Below, piece by piece: positions 37,601 to 44,596 of a DNA stretch of 64,000 nucleotides (the stretch's first letter is position 1; each line of letters begins with the position of its first letter). The notes beneath the pieces were generated by a model. That model was not told where the DNA came from, searched no databases, and saw only the letters and a program-made list of their open reading frames with translations. A program made the translations under genes and the position numbers. The DNA comes from Draconibacterium mangrovi_A. Lineage in GTDB: Bacteria > Bacteroidota > Bacteroidia > Bacteroidales > Prolixibacteraceae. The stretch lies in assembly GCF_037646455.1 (NCBI RefSeq), contig NZ_JBBIXN010000007.1, positions 124,001-188,000 on the forward strand, in the 5' to 3' direction.

Positions 37601-38113
37601 GAATTGTATGAACTGTCATCCGATGCTACTTTATCCGATCTTCAGGTAAATGATAGCACAGTTATGGGATTTGAACCGAATAATTTTGAATACGATGTGG
37701 AACTGGATAGCGCTGCCATGCCCGAATTAGTTGCAGTTGGAAGCAACGAGTATGCAAGTGTTGAAGTAACTGATCCAGGCGCGTTACCCGGAACAGCTAC
37801 CATAAAAGTAATGGCCGAGGATGGTGTAACAATAAATACCTACACCGTAAATTATACTTTGGCTACCGCTATCGAAGATTTAAATTCAGGCTCAATCAAA
37901 GTATATCCAACGTATTCATCCGGCGACTTTAAGGTGGAAACAGACGGAGGTCGTGGTATGATCACTGTTTACAACCTGACAGGAAAGCTGGTTCTTAAGA
38001 AAGAAATTGAGAGCAGCCTTGAAACTGTAACGATTCGCGACAGAGGAATTTACATTATGAAAGTTGAAAATAAAAAATCATTCCGAACCTTTAAGGTTAT
38101 TAAATCAAAATAA
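34661..38113 (+). CDS. LamG protein with HExxH metalloprotease-like domain nested in a carbohydrate-binding-like module (T9SS)
   Basis: An 1150-residue secreted protein with signal to about RSQTD (26). Modules: LamG (about 27-250), Ig-like repeat 1 (255-338), carbohydrate-binding-like jelly roll A (339-487), Ig-like repeats 2 and 3 (489-660), jelly roll B (664-987, interrupted), a cadherin-like domain (988-1070) and a T9SS sorting domain (about 1080-1150). Jelly rolls A and B share SINSDPD(Y/F), YCG..SGK, LTGKLK, and the end GYIDNWE(M/L)Y. In B about 184 residues (740-923) interrupt the fold and carry HEMAHYFGSG (H823, E824, H827), a zinc-protease signature. The later HYWPYG (H876) could give a third ligand. 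The classic metzincin third histidine (HxxGxxH) is not present. Likely role: binding and proteolysis of glycoprotein-linked polysaccharide; this is inference. Confidence 0.8.
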   Translation: MKNSNLTKTAALLMFLFICGTVRSQTDPGTENLMHQWTFDDGTAVDVIGSADGTLQGGATVSNKALNTSTGGYLSFSGSEIGINTYSELTTEVWFKSSAGQNTGHPMLSYFGDADVDGWKGTNYIFTSPSNGGNCRLAISTGNTSEPWSAEDGVNNPSGTIDDGQLHQLISIIDATTVSLYVDGEKVGSAPLTGSNKLSAVSTANAFLCKSGYSGDELWKGYTQKYSIYNKALSDDEVLFLYQTGAESSAIITASVSSLAFDSNHKEETITINALNLNTVITISTPIGITVNPTTLAADASNSEVKITYDGTTPVDGNITFTSGEGFLELPVRSYSNDCFTPLYTDLTNLVPDPYVSMLSAFTGWGNRSINSDPDYIYCGATSGKVTGSNGGSLDVPLTGKLKPNTVYRIKAQVYTIGGAFQIGMFGWSAGQGDFVKTFNTSGSWQVIDFTITTGSTLGSNQGIFFNNYGLSGTTGYIDNWEMYALPSIYLSQSTLEFKSPGSKNITVSGVSLEEDISISSPEGFSVSQSTLPADANKVALTIEFTGTNSALGYIYFESGDVKDSLLVTGSSDPAIEASVDYVSVDEISTSAEFKVNGYNLSTTITLSAPEGISLSAASLPANTTGETVTVTFNGNASSSGFIYLTSGSATDSIQVFAERNDECFTPLFPERENLIVDPTCNSYLSDGWGSKSINSDPDFVYCGSRSGKISGSGSLDRQLTGKLKRNSSYRMKAKIYKVSTTGENMGKVTFTMAFDSAAFPDQYRMIKTAMDSACYYFSKYTPFIENIRVVYNAGIPTAQAGYHGEIGFGANPRYMWVGTAIHEMAHYFGSGTTSEWQSTMVNGRWTGSNGNNMIKSITGGSSQYVSGDNNPSPVHYWPYGINQREEITGLGSSAVQTKALADAVKLMKAMLVDDCELPTNNPGVGLGVYGWDATKEDIYHEVNEKESWQDVDFTFRTGNTLKSSQGVFFNSGTGYIDNWELYELSSDATLSDLQVNDSTVMGFEPNNFEYDVELDSAAMPELVAVGSNEYASVEVTDPGALPGTATIKVMAEDGVTINTYTVNYTLATAIEDLNSGSIKVYPTYSSGDFKVETDGGRGMITVYNLTGKLVLKKEIESSLETVTIRDRGIYIMKVENKKSFRTFKVIKSK

Positions 38114-38147
38114 GATATGATCATAGAATTGAAGGAAGATAATAGGA

Positions 38148-38168
38148 TGACCGAAAATTCTATATTTG
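38148..38168 (+). promoter_or_regulatory. TATATTTG -7 box and weak motif upstream of T9SS arabinanase
   Basis: TATATTTG at 38161-38168 matches TAnnTTTG exactly, 66 bases before the start. TGACCGAAAATTC at 38148 is a weak relative of the TGACGAATT motif. No spaced TTTG -33 box is seen. Confidence 0.3.
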
Positions 38169-38233
38169 TGTTATGGGTCATTGAATTGCTTCAAAAGCGA
38201 GATCAACCTTAATTTATTGCAAACTGAAAAACT

Positions 38234-40243
38234 ATGAATTGGATATTAAAAAGATATATTAAAACTGTCGTTTTATCCGCCTTTCTAATCTTTTCTACAT
38301 TAATTGTTTCGGGACAGAGTTGGCCCGCAGGCATTCACGATCCGTCGAGCATTGTAAAGTGCGACGATACCTACTGGATTTTTGGAACAGGTGACGGGAT
38401 TTACAGCATTTATTCAAAAGACCTGATTACATGGAGATCCGGCCCCACTCCTTTTACAAAAACGGTTTATCCGAGTTGGATCAATGATGTTGTTGGTGGT
38501 TTCCAGGGAGGTTTCTGGGCTCCCGATATTATTTACATGAACAACCAGTACTACCTGTACTATTCATGTTCCGAATGGGGAACAATGACCTCAACAATTG
38601 GCTGTGTTACGAATAAAACCCTGAATCCTGACGATCCGGATTACGAGTGGGTTGATGTCGGATTTCTCGGAATCTGGTCGTACCAGCCTGGACTGGCACT
38701 AAACGCGATCGATCCTTCGCTTATGCGTGGGCCTGATGGCAAAATATGGATGGTTTACGGTTCTTTTAATGCAGAAGGAATAGTGGTGACCGAAATTGAT
38801 TCTGTTTCCGGAAAACCAAAAACATACGATGGTAACCTGCCCGGTAAAAGTATCGCCAATTCGTGGACAGGTCCGCAGAGTTCAAATTATGGAGAAGGCG
38901 AAGGAGCCTCGATGATCTACCGCGACGGTTACTACTATCTTTTTTACAATAAAGGCGGATGTTGTGCCGGTATTGCCAGCACCTATTACATGGTTATGGG
39001 ACGATCGAAGAGCCCCAGAGGACCGTTCGTTGACAAAGAAGGAAAAGCCTTGCGCTTAACCGCTCAGCCCAGTGGCGGAACTGTGGTTTTCAGACACGAT
39101 AATTCGCGCGGACAGGACGACAGATATTACGGTCCGGGACATTTTGGAATGTACAGCGAAAATGGTGTCGACTACGTAACATTTCATTATTACGATCCGA
39201 ACGGGTTTTACCCCAACCCGGATGTAAACAACCAGGGAGGGCCGACTCTTGGATTGGCTAAACTGGTTTGGGGAGAAGATGGCTGGCCTTCAATTTCGCT
39301 CGATTTTGTGGACGAAGGTGCTTATCACGTCGAAAATGTATACAGCAATAAACTTGTCGATGTTTATTCTCATTCCTTAAACGAAGGAACTTTACTTTAT
39401 CAGTATACTCCTGATAGTTTATTAAATACCCAGAAATGGGTTTTTAATCCTCTCGGCGGTGGTGAATATACCATCCAAAACTATGCCGATCCGGAAATGT
39501 ATGTCGAAGCAGACGGATCGAATCTGGTGGTCACTTCAAATTATGATGGTTCGATTAATCAACGTTTTCGCACTCTGACAACTGTGAATGAGCAAACCAT
39601 CATTTACCCGTCAACTGAAGATGTTGTTTGGGGACTTCCTCAACTTACAAATAGCAATAATAAACTTTATCTGAGAAGAGCGGGTACGCAAAGCTATTTG
39701 CGGTGGAACATGATTCCTTTTGAGGAAACTTTATCGGTTTCTGAAAAAAGAATTACGATTGAACATTCGGCCGGGATCGATACCAGTATTTTTGTGGAAA
39801 GTAATGGTTTGTGGAGTACCAGGGTATTTTACGATACATGGATGAGTGTGGATGCTTCGGGTATAGAAAACGACACCTTAAAACTCATTTACGATGAAAA
39901 CCCGGATGCCGCTGACCGGCGAAACCGGATTTACCTGGTATCGAACGGTGGAATATCTGAAACGATTGTGGTCACCCAAAAAGGAAGTCCCAGTTCTGTT
40001 AATAACCTGAATGATAAGGGAAACGTTCTCATTTATCCCAACCCGGCTTCCAGTGAACTTACCATTGAATGTGAAGACAATGCCCTGATTTCCGTATTTA
40101 CACAAACCGGGCAAAAAATTAGTAACTTCGAAATGACCAGAGGTGTTAACAAGATAGATATTAGTAGCTATAAAGGAGGGGTTTACTTTTTTAGAATTCA
40201 AACGGCTCAGAAATCCTTTGTTAAGAAGATCATAAAAAATTAG
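38234..40243 (+). CDS. GH43 endo-arabinanase with ricin-like and BACON modules, T9SS-secreted
   Basis: Extracellular arabinan-cutting enzyme. Signal peptide to about VSGQSW (residue 28). The GH43 propeller covers about 30-355, with general base D36 (GIHDPSS), D160 (AIDPSLM) and general acid E223 (EGEGASM). It has the arabinanase-type YYYLFYN..CCAG core and the PGHFG loop. A ricin-like trefoil region (about 365-495), a BACON-like Ig domain (about 500-588, ending VVTQKG) and a T9SS sorting domain (about 595-669, LIYPNPASSE) follow. It is a paralogue of the single-domain arabinanase at 7099-8100. This copy should start arabinan breakdown outside the cell. The previous gene ends 120 bases upstream with no terminator, so read-through is possible. 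Confidence 0.9.
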   Translation: MNWILKRYIKTVVLSAFLIFSTLIVSGQSWPAGIHDPSSIVKCDDTYWIFGTGDGIYSIYSKDLITWRSGPTPFTKTVYPSWINDVVGGFQGGFWAPDIIYMNNQYYLYYSCSEWGTMTSTIGCVTNKTLNPDDPDYEWVDVGFLGIWSYQPGLALNAIDPSLMRGPDGKIWMVYGSFNAEGIVVTEIDSVSGKPKTYDGNLPGKSIANSWTGPQSSNYGEGEGASMIYRDGYYYLFYNKGGCCAGIASTYYMVMGRSKSPRGPFVDKEGKALRLTAQPSGGTVVFRHDNSRGQDDRYYGPGHFGMYSENGVDYVTFHYYDPNGFYPNPDVNNQGGPTLGLAKLVWGEDGWPSISLDFVDEGAYHVENVYSNKLVDVYSHSLNEGTLLYQYTPDSLLNTQKWVFNPLGGGEYTIQNYADPEMYVEADGSNLVVTSNYDGSINQRFRTLTTVNEQTIIYPSTEDVVWGLPQLTNSNNKLYLRRAGTQSYLRWNMIPFEETLSVSEKRITIEHSAGIDTSIFVESNGLWSTRVFYDTWMSVDASGIENDTLKLIYDENPDAADRRNRIYLVSNGGISETIVVTQKGSPSSVNNLNDKGNVLIYPNPASSELTIECEDNALISVFTQTGQKISNFEMTRGVNKIDISSYKGGVYFFRIQTAQKSFVKKIIKN

Positions 40244-40257
40244 AAGCAATTTCTGAT

Positions 40258-40270
40258 CGACGAATTTTAA
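40258..40270 (+). promoter_or_regulatory. GACGAATTTT motif upstream of MG2/plug-like gene
   Basis: CGACGAATTTTAA lies 142 bases before the start at 40400. A second, degenerate CGAAATTAAGAA follows about 24 bases later (40285), matching the GACGAATTAAGAA site upstream of GH105. Part of the recurrent motif set. Confidence 0.3.
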
Positions 40271-40399
40271 AAACAGCTCATCATCGAAATTAAGAAGGTG
40301 TAACTTAATACCGCTCCCCCACTACTACTAATAAAAAAGACAAACTAAACGGTAGTTTTATGTCACTTCCGGTTATAGAATGTACTTAAATTCTGAATA

Positions 40400-43300
40400 A
40401 TGAGCCTTCAATTTCATTTGTCGCGAAGCAGTTCAAAGACATTACAGTTAATGTACCTGCTCCTGATTCTTGGTTTTTCATCATCAGCCCAATCGGCAGA
40501 TGAAAGTATCCTCTCAAAAATTTCCAAATACCAGGCCATTAATTACCAGGAAAAGATCTTTCTTCAAACAGATCGTCCGGTGTATTTGCCCGGAGAAGAA
40601 CTCTGGTTCAGTGCATTTTTGTTAAATGCCTCTTCTCAGCAACTCAATCAAACTGAGCGGGTCATGTATTTGGATTTGGTTTCGCCGGAAGGAACTACCC
40701 GCCAAAAAGACATTTTCAAATTAAATGCAGGAAGGGCCTGGGGAAGCATAACGCTTGATCAACAGTTGGAATCGGGCGACTATTATTTGCTTGCCTATAC
40801 AAACTGGATGAGAAACAGCGGAAGTGACTACTATTTTTCGAAACAAATTCATATAGGTGAAGAAAGAGCGAACTTGACATTGGATACCATTTCAGTTTCA
40901 ACTGCTGAAAACAAACAAGTAAGTGTTGATCAGGAGGAATTGACATCGTCTTCAAAAATACATTTGTCGTTCTTCCCTGAAGGAGGAGATCTGATGGACG
41001 GAAGTCTTTCAAAAGTAGCTTTTGAGGCGGTTAATGATAATGGCCACACGGTTGACCTGGATGCACTCGTTGTTGATGAATCCGGAGAAATAATAACGGC
41101 GGCAAAAACCTTGTGGAGAGGAAAGGGATTCTTCATGCTGAAACCTCAGGCAGGTAAAGACTATTTTATCCGGCCTCTTGGTTCAACTCCAAACGCACAA
41201 CAATTTAAGCTTCCGGAAGCACAAGCCGATGGATTAGCCATGTCGGTTACGGAATTGACCAAACAACAAAAAATTAAAGTAAATGCAACCAGAATAGGGA
41301 ATTCGGCTTCTGATTCGTCCGCCACGCTTTTAAGCATGCAAAACGGAATACCTATAAAAGCTTTTGCTATCGATTTCACCAACACACAAAGTGTAGACAT
41401 ACTAATTGATAAGTCAGATTTTAGATCGGGTATTGTCCAGTATACCTTGTTTGATGGAGATAAAAACCCTCGGGCAGAAAGGCTGCTTTTTATAAAAAAT
41501 AACGACCTCCTTTCCATTGACCTGAAAGAAGAAGTATTGGCTGACAGCCCCCGAGGTAAAGTAAAACTATCCTTGCAGGTTACTGATCCGAACGGCAGTC
41601 CTGTAATAGGTGATTTTGCCTTGTCGGTAACTGATGCGTTGCGTATACCTGATGCCGCTTATAATTCACCAAATATTTTTCAATACCTGACGCTGTATTC
41701 CGATCTTCCGGATTTTAAAAGTGAAGCGAACTCACTTTTTGATAATACTGTTGAGAGGAACGTAAAATCTGAGCTGCTCATGTTAACCAACGGCTGGAGG
41801 CGGTATTCCTGGCAAGAAGTACTCTCTGATACCATTGCAATGCCGGAATACCTGGAAGAACCTGGGATTTATGTAGACGGAACAGTACGAAAATCACCAA
41901 AAAGTAAACGCATACCCGATGATGCTTTTATAACCATGGTCACCGGAGGAAAGGGTATGGAACTTTTTTCGGAGAAAGTTGGTGAAGATGGAGCATTTAC
42001 GTTTTTATTGAAAGATTTTGAAGATACTTTAAGAGCGGTTGTTCAAACAAAAAACAGGATTGAAGCTAAAAAGGATTTTATGATCAGCCTGAGTACCAAC
42101 TACCACATAAAACCGACTGATCAATATCAAAACCTGGTAGAAGTGCACCAACAATCCCGGACATCAGATGATTTTAAAGTGAATCAGAAAAGTCCTACGA
42201 TTGAAAAAGGCGTGCTGGAGAAGCAACTGGTTCGAGCAATCTCGAAAGATACTTTTGTAATAACTACCGATTATTCCATTGGGGAGGTTACGGTGGAAGG
42301 AGAACGAACAAAGACGCTAAAAGAAGAAATGACTCAAAAGTATGGCCCGCCGGATAATTCGCTTGGCAAAAAGAGGATCAGTGAACTGGAAGAGGAGAAA
42401 CCCTGGCATTACGGATTGATGACCATCCTCTCCGATGCGTTTCCTAACCTTCGTATTGAAACTATGCAATCAACTTTAACAAATAATAGATACAACGGGG
42501 TTGGTTCACCTCCTCAAGGTTCAACGATTTCCTATTCCAATTCTCCCAGTATATCATTACAGCTATTGGGGCAAAAAAAGCACCGCTTTTTTATTTTTGT
42601 CGATGGCGAGTTAATTGCTTCTTCCAACACAAACGGACAGATACAAGAAGCCTTAGCCAGTTATTCACTTTCCGATTTAATTTCGCTCGATCCAAAGGTA
42701 GTTTCCTCAATCGATTTAATTTTTCCGAGGAAATATGGAAACCGAACAACACTTAACAACGATGCTTCTTTTTATAATACAAGTGAGGTTTTGGATGCAG
42801 AAAATCCACCGGATGAAGTGCAGGGACTAACGGAGGATTCGGAAAACATGAGTACCCCGGCAGCGATTTTATCGATTTACACTAAGGATGGAGCCGGTTT
42901 ATACAGTTCTGTTAACTACAAAGGCTTATCCAATATTACACTTCATGGGTTCACACGGGTTAAGGAGTTTTATCAACCTGATTATTCTGCTGCAAGTGCC
43001 GATAGTATAGTGAGTGATCGTAGAAATACACTTGCCTGGTTTCCGAATTTAAGTACCGACTACTCAGGCAAAGCCGAATTTTCGTTTTATACTTCCGATG
43101 TATCCGGTACCTTCCGGGTTGAAGTAAACGGAATATCAAACATCGGAGCCTTGGGTGCCACAATACATAAAATGTCAGAGCCCATGTTCGATGTAGATTC
43201 TATGATAGCGTTGGCAGAACAGAAACAGCCGGATTCTACCAGTTATTCACCCGATAATGACCGCGTTTTATTGCCCGACAGTTCAGCGGCAGCATATGCA

Positions 43301-44371
43301 TTGGTCATGTGTCCTCGTAAAGATTGGTGTACTTTCACATCGCCTGAAGGCTATTATTCGGTGGATGATAAATGTACGGAAAATACCAGTAGTATTGTGA
43401 TTGCAAAACCGGGGTATCAATCTTTAACGCAACTAATGGATAGCAGTAAGTCAAGCATAACAATGTTAGTTCCATCACCCAATTCTCCATCAACGATGGA
43501 TGTGCAGGACATTTTAAAAAACTTTGATCGGTACCTTGAAAGAAACTACAATAAAAAGGATTATTTCCTTGAGGGGGCTTATCGCGAATTGTTGTTCAGC
43601 GAAAATGAATTGCATCAGCTAATCGACTATTCTTTTGCGCAGCGAAGGAAAAGACCTACGTCAAGCAATTTCACGACTGATTACCAGGTTTATGGTGGAA
43701 GAAGGTTTCAGTCAGATGAGTTAAACGATAAAATCAGCTTTACACCACAAAACAGATTTAATGGCCCCATTCCGGTAATGGATCCCATATTTGCCAATTT
43801 ATCATTTCTTAGCTGGGCATCCAGAAAACAGTATGAATATATTTTGAAAGGTGAGACCACGTTTCAGGGCCGAAAAATGTACCACATTTTATTCGATCAG
43901 GTAGACGATTCGCCGTGGGCATTGTATAAGGGAGAAATGTTGATTGATGCAGAAACCTTTGGCCTGGCTTGGGCTACCTGGCAAATAAGCGATAAAGGTA
44001 AAAAATACCTGATGCCTGACGAATTCCTGGCTGCCGGAGGAGATCCCAATACTTTTAATCTGGTGAATGAGCACAATGAAACCACCTGGAGTTTTAACGG
44101 TGAATTTTGGATTCCGCGTATTGCGATTTCAACAGTTTCATTCCACCAAAATGAACAGCTAAATAAAATATCGCGTGAAGTGGTCTGGAAACCGGGAAAT
44201 GGCAAAGATTACAAGCCCTTATCTCCGGAAACCATGAATCAACGTCTTGTCTTTACAAGTGCACCTGAATATCACCCGGAAGAGTGGCGCGATTCAAGAC
44301 TATTACCGCCATCCAAAGAAATCTTTGAGCAGGTACGGTATCTGATCAATGTTACCGAATATGAAGATTAA
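40400..44371 (+). CDS. Large MG2 (alpha-2-macroglobulin-like) / TonB-plug-like protein of unknown function
   Basis: A 1323-residue exported protein with signal to about SSSAQSA (residue 33). It opens with a macroglobulin MG2-type domain (KIFLQTDRPVYLPGEELWF, about 52-155), followed by further beta-sandwich domains. A central region (about 700-840) resembles a TonB-receptor plug: ITTDYSIGEVTVEGER, then FIFVDGELIAS, SLSDLISLDPKVVSSIDLIFP and AAILSIYTKDGAG. After it come more beta domains, including SWFPNLSTDYSGKAEFSF-like text (about 870-930) as in macroglobulins. There is no GCGEQ-type thioester and no outer-membrane barrel. Such MG2-plug proteins recur in Bacteroidota, often near SusC/D genes, but their role is unknown to me. 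It may help a surface complex or interact with TonB. Confidence 0.72.
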   Translation: MSLQFHLSRSSSKTLQLMYLLLILGFSSSAQSADESILSKISKYQAINYQEKIFLQTDRPVYLPGEELWFSAFLLNASSQQLNQTERVMYLDLVSPEGTTRQKDIFKLNAGRAWGSITLDQQLESGDYYLLAYTNWMRNSGSDYYFSKQIHIGEERANLTLDTISVSTAENKQVSVDQEELTSSSKIHLSFFPEGGDLMDGSLSKVAFEAVNDNGHTVDLDALVVDESGEIITAAKTLWRGKGFFMLKPQAGKDYFIRPLGSTPNAQQFKLPEAQADGLAMSVTELTKQQKIKVNATRIGNSASDSSATLLSMQNGIPIKAFAIDFTNTQSVDILIDKSDFRSGIVQYTLFDGDKNPRAERLLFIKNNDLLSIDLKEEVLADSPRGKVKLSLQVTDPNGSPVIGDFALSVTDALRIPDAAYNSPNIFQYLTLYSDLPDFKSEANSLFDNTVERNVKSELLMLTNGWRRYSWQEVLSDTIAMPEYLEEPGIYVDGTVRKSPKSKRIPDDAFITMVTGGKGMELFSEKVGEDGAFTFLLKDFEDTLRAVVQTKNRIEAKKDFMISLSTNYHIKPTDQYQNLVEVHQQSRTSDDFKVNQKSPTIEKGVLEKQLVRAISKDTFVITTDYSIGEVTVEGERTKTLKEEMTQKYGPPDNSLGKKRISELEEEKPWHYGLMTILSDAFPNLRIETMQSTLTNNRYNGVGSPPQGSTISYSNSPSISLQLLGQKKHRFFIFVDGELIASSNTNGQIQEALASYSLSDLISLDPKVVSSIDLIFPRKYGNRTTLNNDASFYNTSEVLDAENPPDEVQGLTEDSENMSTPAAILSIYTKDGAGLYSSVNYKGLSNITLHGFTRVKEFYQPDYSAASADSIVSDRRNTLAWFPNLSTDYSGKAEFSFYTSDVSGTFRVEVNGISNIGALGATIHKMSEPMFDVDSMIALAEQKQPDSTSYSPDNDRVLLPDSSAAAYALVMCPRKDWCTFTSPEGYYSVDDKCTENTSSIVIAKPGYQSLTQLMDSSKSSITMLVPSPNSPSTMDVQDILKNFDRYLERNYNKKDYFLEGAYRELLFSENELHQLIDYSFAQRRKRPTSSNFTTDYQVYGGRRFQSDELNDKISFTPQNRFNGPIPVMDPIFANLSFLSWASRKQYEYILKGETTFQGRKMYHILFDQVDDSPWALYKGEMLIDAETFGLAWATWQISDKGKKYLMPDEFLAAGGDPNTFNLVNEHNETTWSFNGEFWIPRIAISTVSFHQNEQLNKISREVVWKPGNGKDYKPLSPETMNQRLVFTSAPEYHPEEWRDSRLLPPSKEIFEQVRYLINVTEYED

Positions 44372-44497
44372 GAATTGGCAACCTTCTAATTTGTATGTAA
44401 TTACCAGAGTTTTGTTCTGGCAAAGGAACCAAACATTGATTTGTAATTCCAATTATATTTCTAACTGACTATTTTGGGCAGTGCTATCTTAATTAAA

Positions 44498-44510
44498 GGA
44501 CGAATAAACG
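44498..44510 (+). promoter_or_regulatory. GGACGAATAAACG motif upstream of plus-strand FAS1 lipoprotein
   Basis: GGACGAAT, 99 bases before the start at 44597, is the most degenerate clear member of the recurrent GACGAATT set. It lies on the same strand and at a similar distance as the others. Confidence 0.25.
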
Positions 44511-44596
44511 ACAATTCTTGATTAATCGCTGACTACTTATAACCCGTTAATGGTTTATTTTAACCATATTTAAACGCTAACTAATCTATCAATAAA

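Noticed and set aside
40400..44371. True alpha-2-macroglobulin protease inhibitor
   Set aside because: No thioester motif and no bait-region layout. Only MG2-like domains and a plug-like region are visible.
44404..44420. Terminator after the MG2/plug-like gene
   Set aside because: CCAGA-gttttgt-TCTGG is a five-pair hairpin with no following T run, too weak to call.
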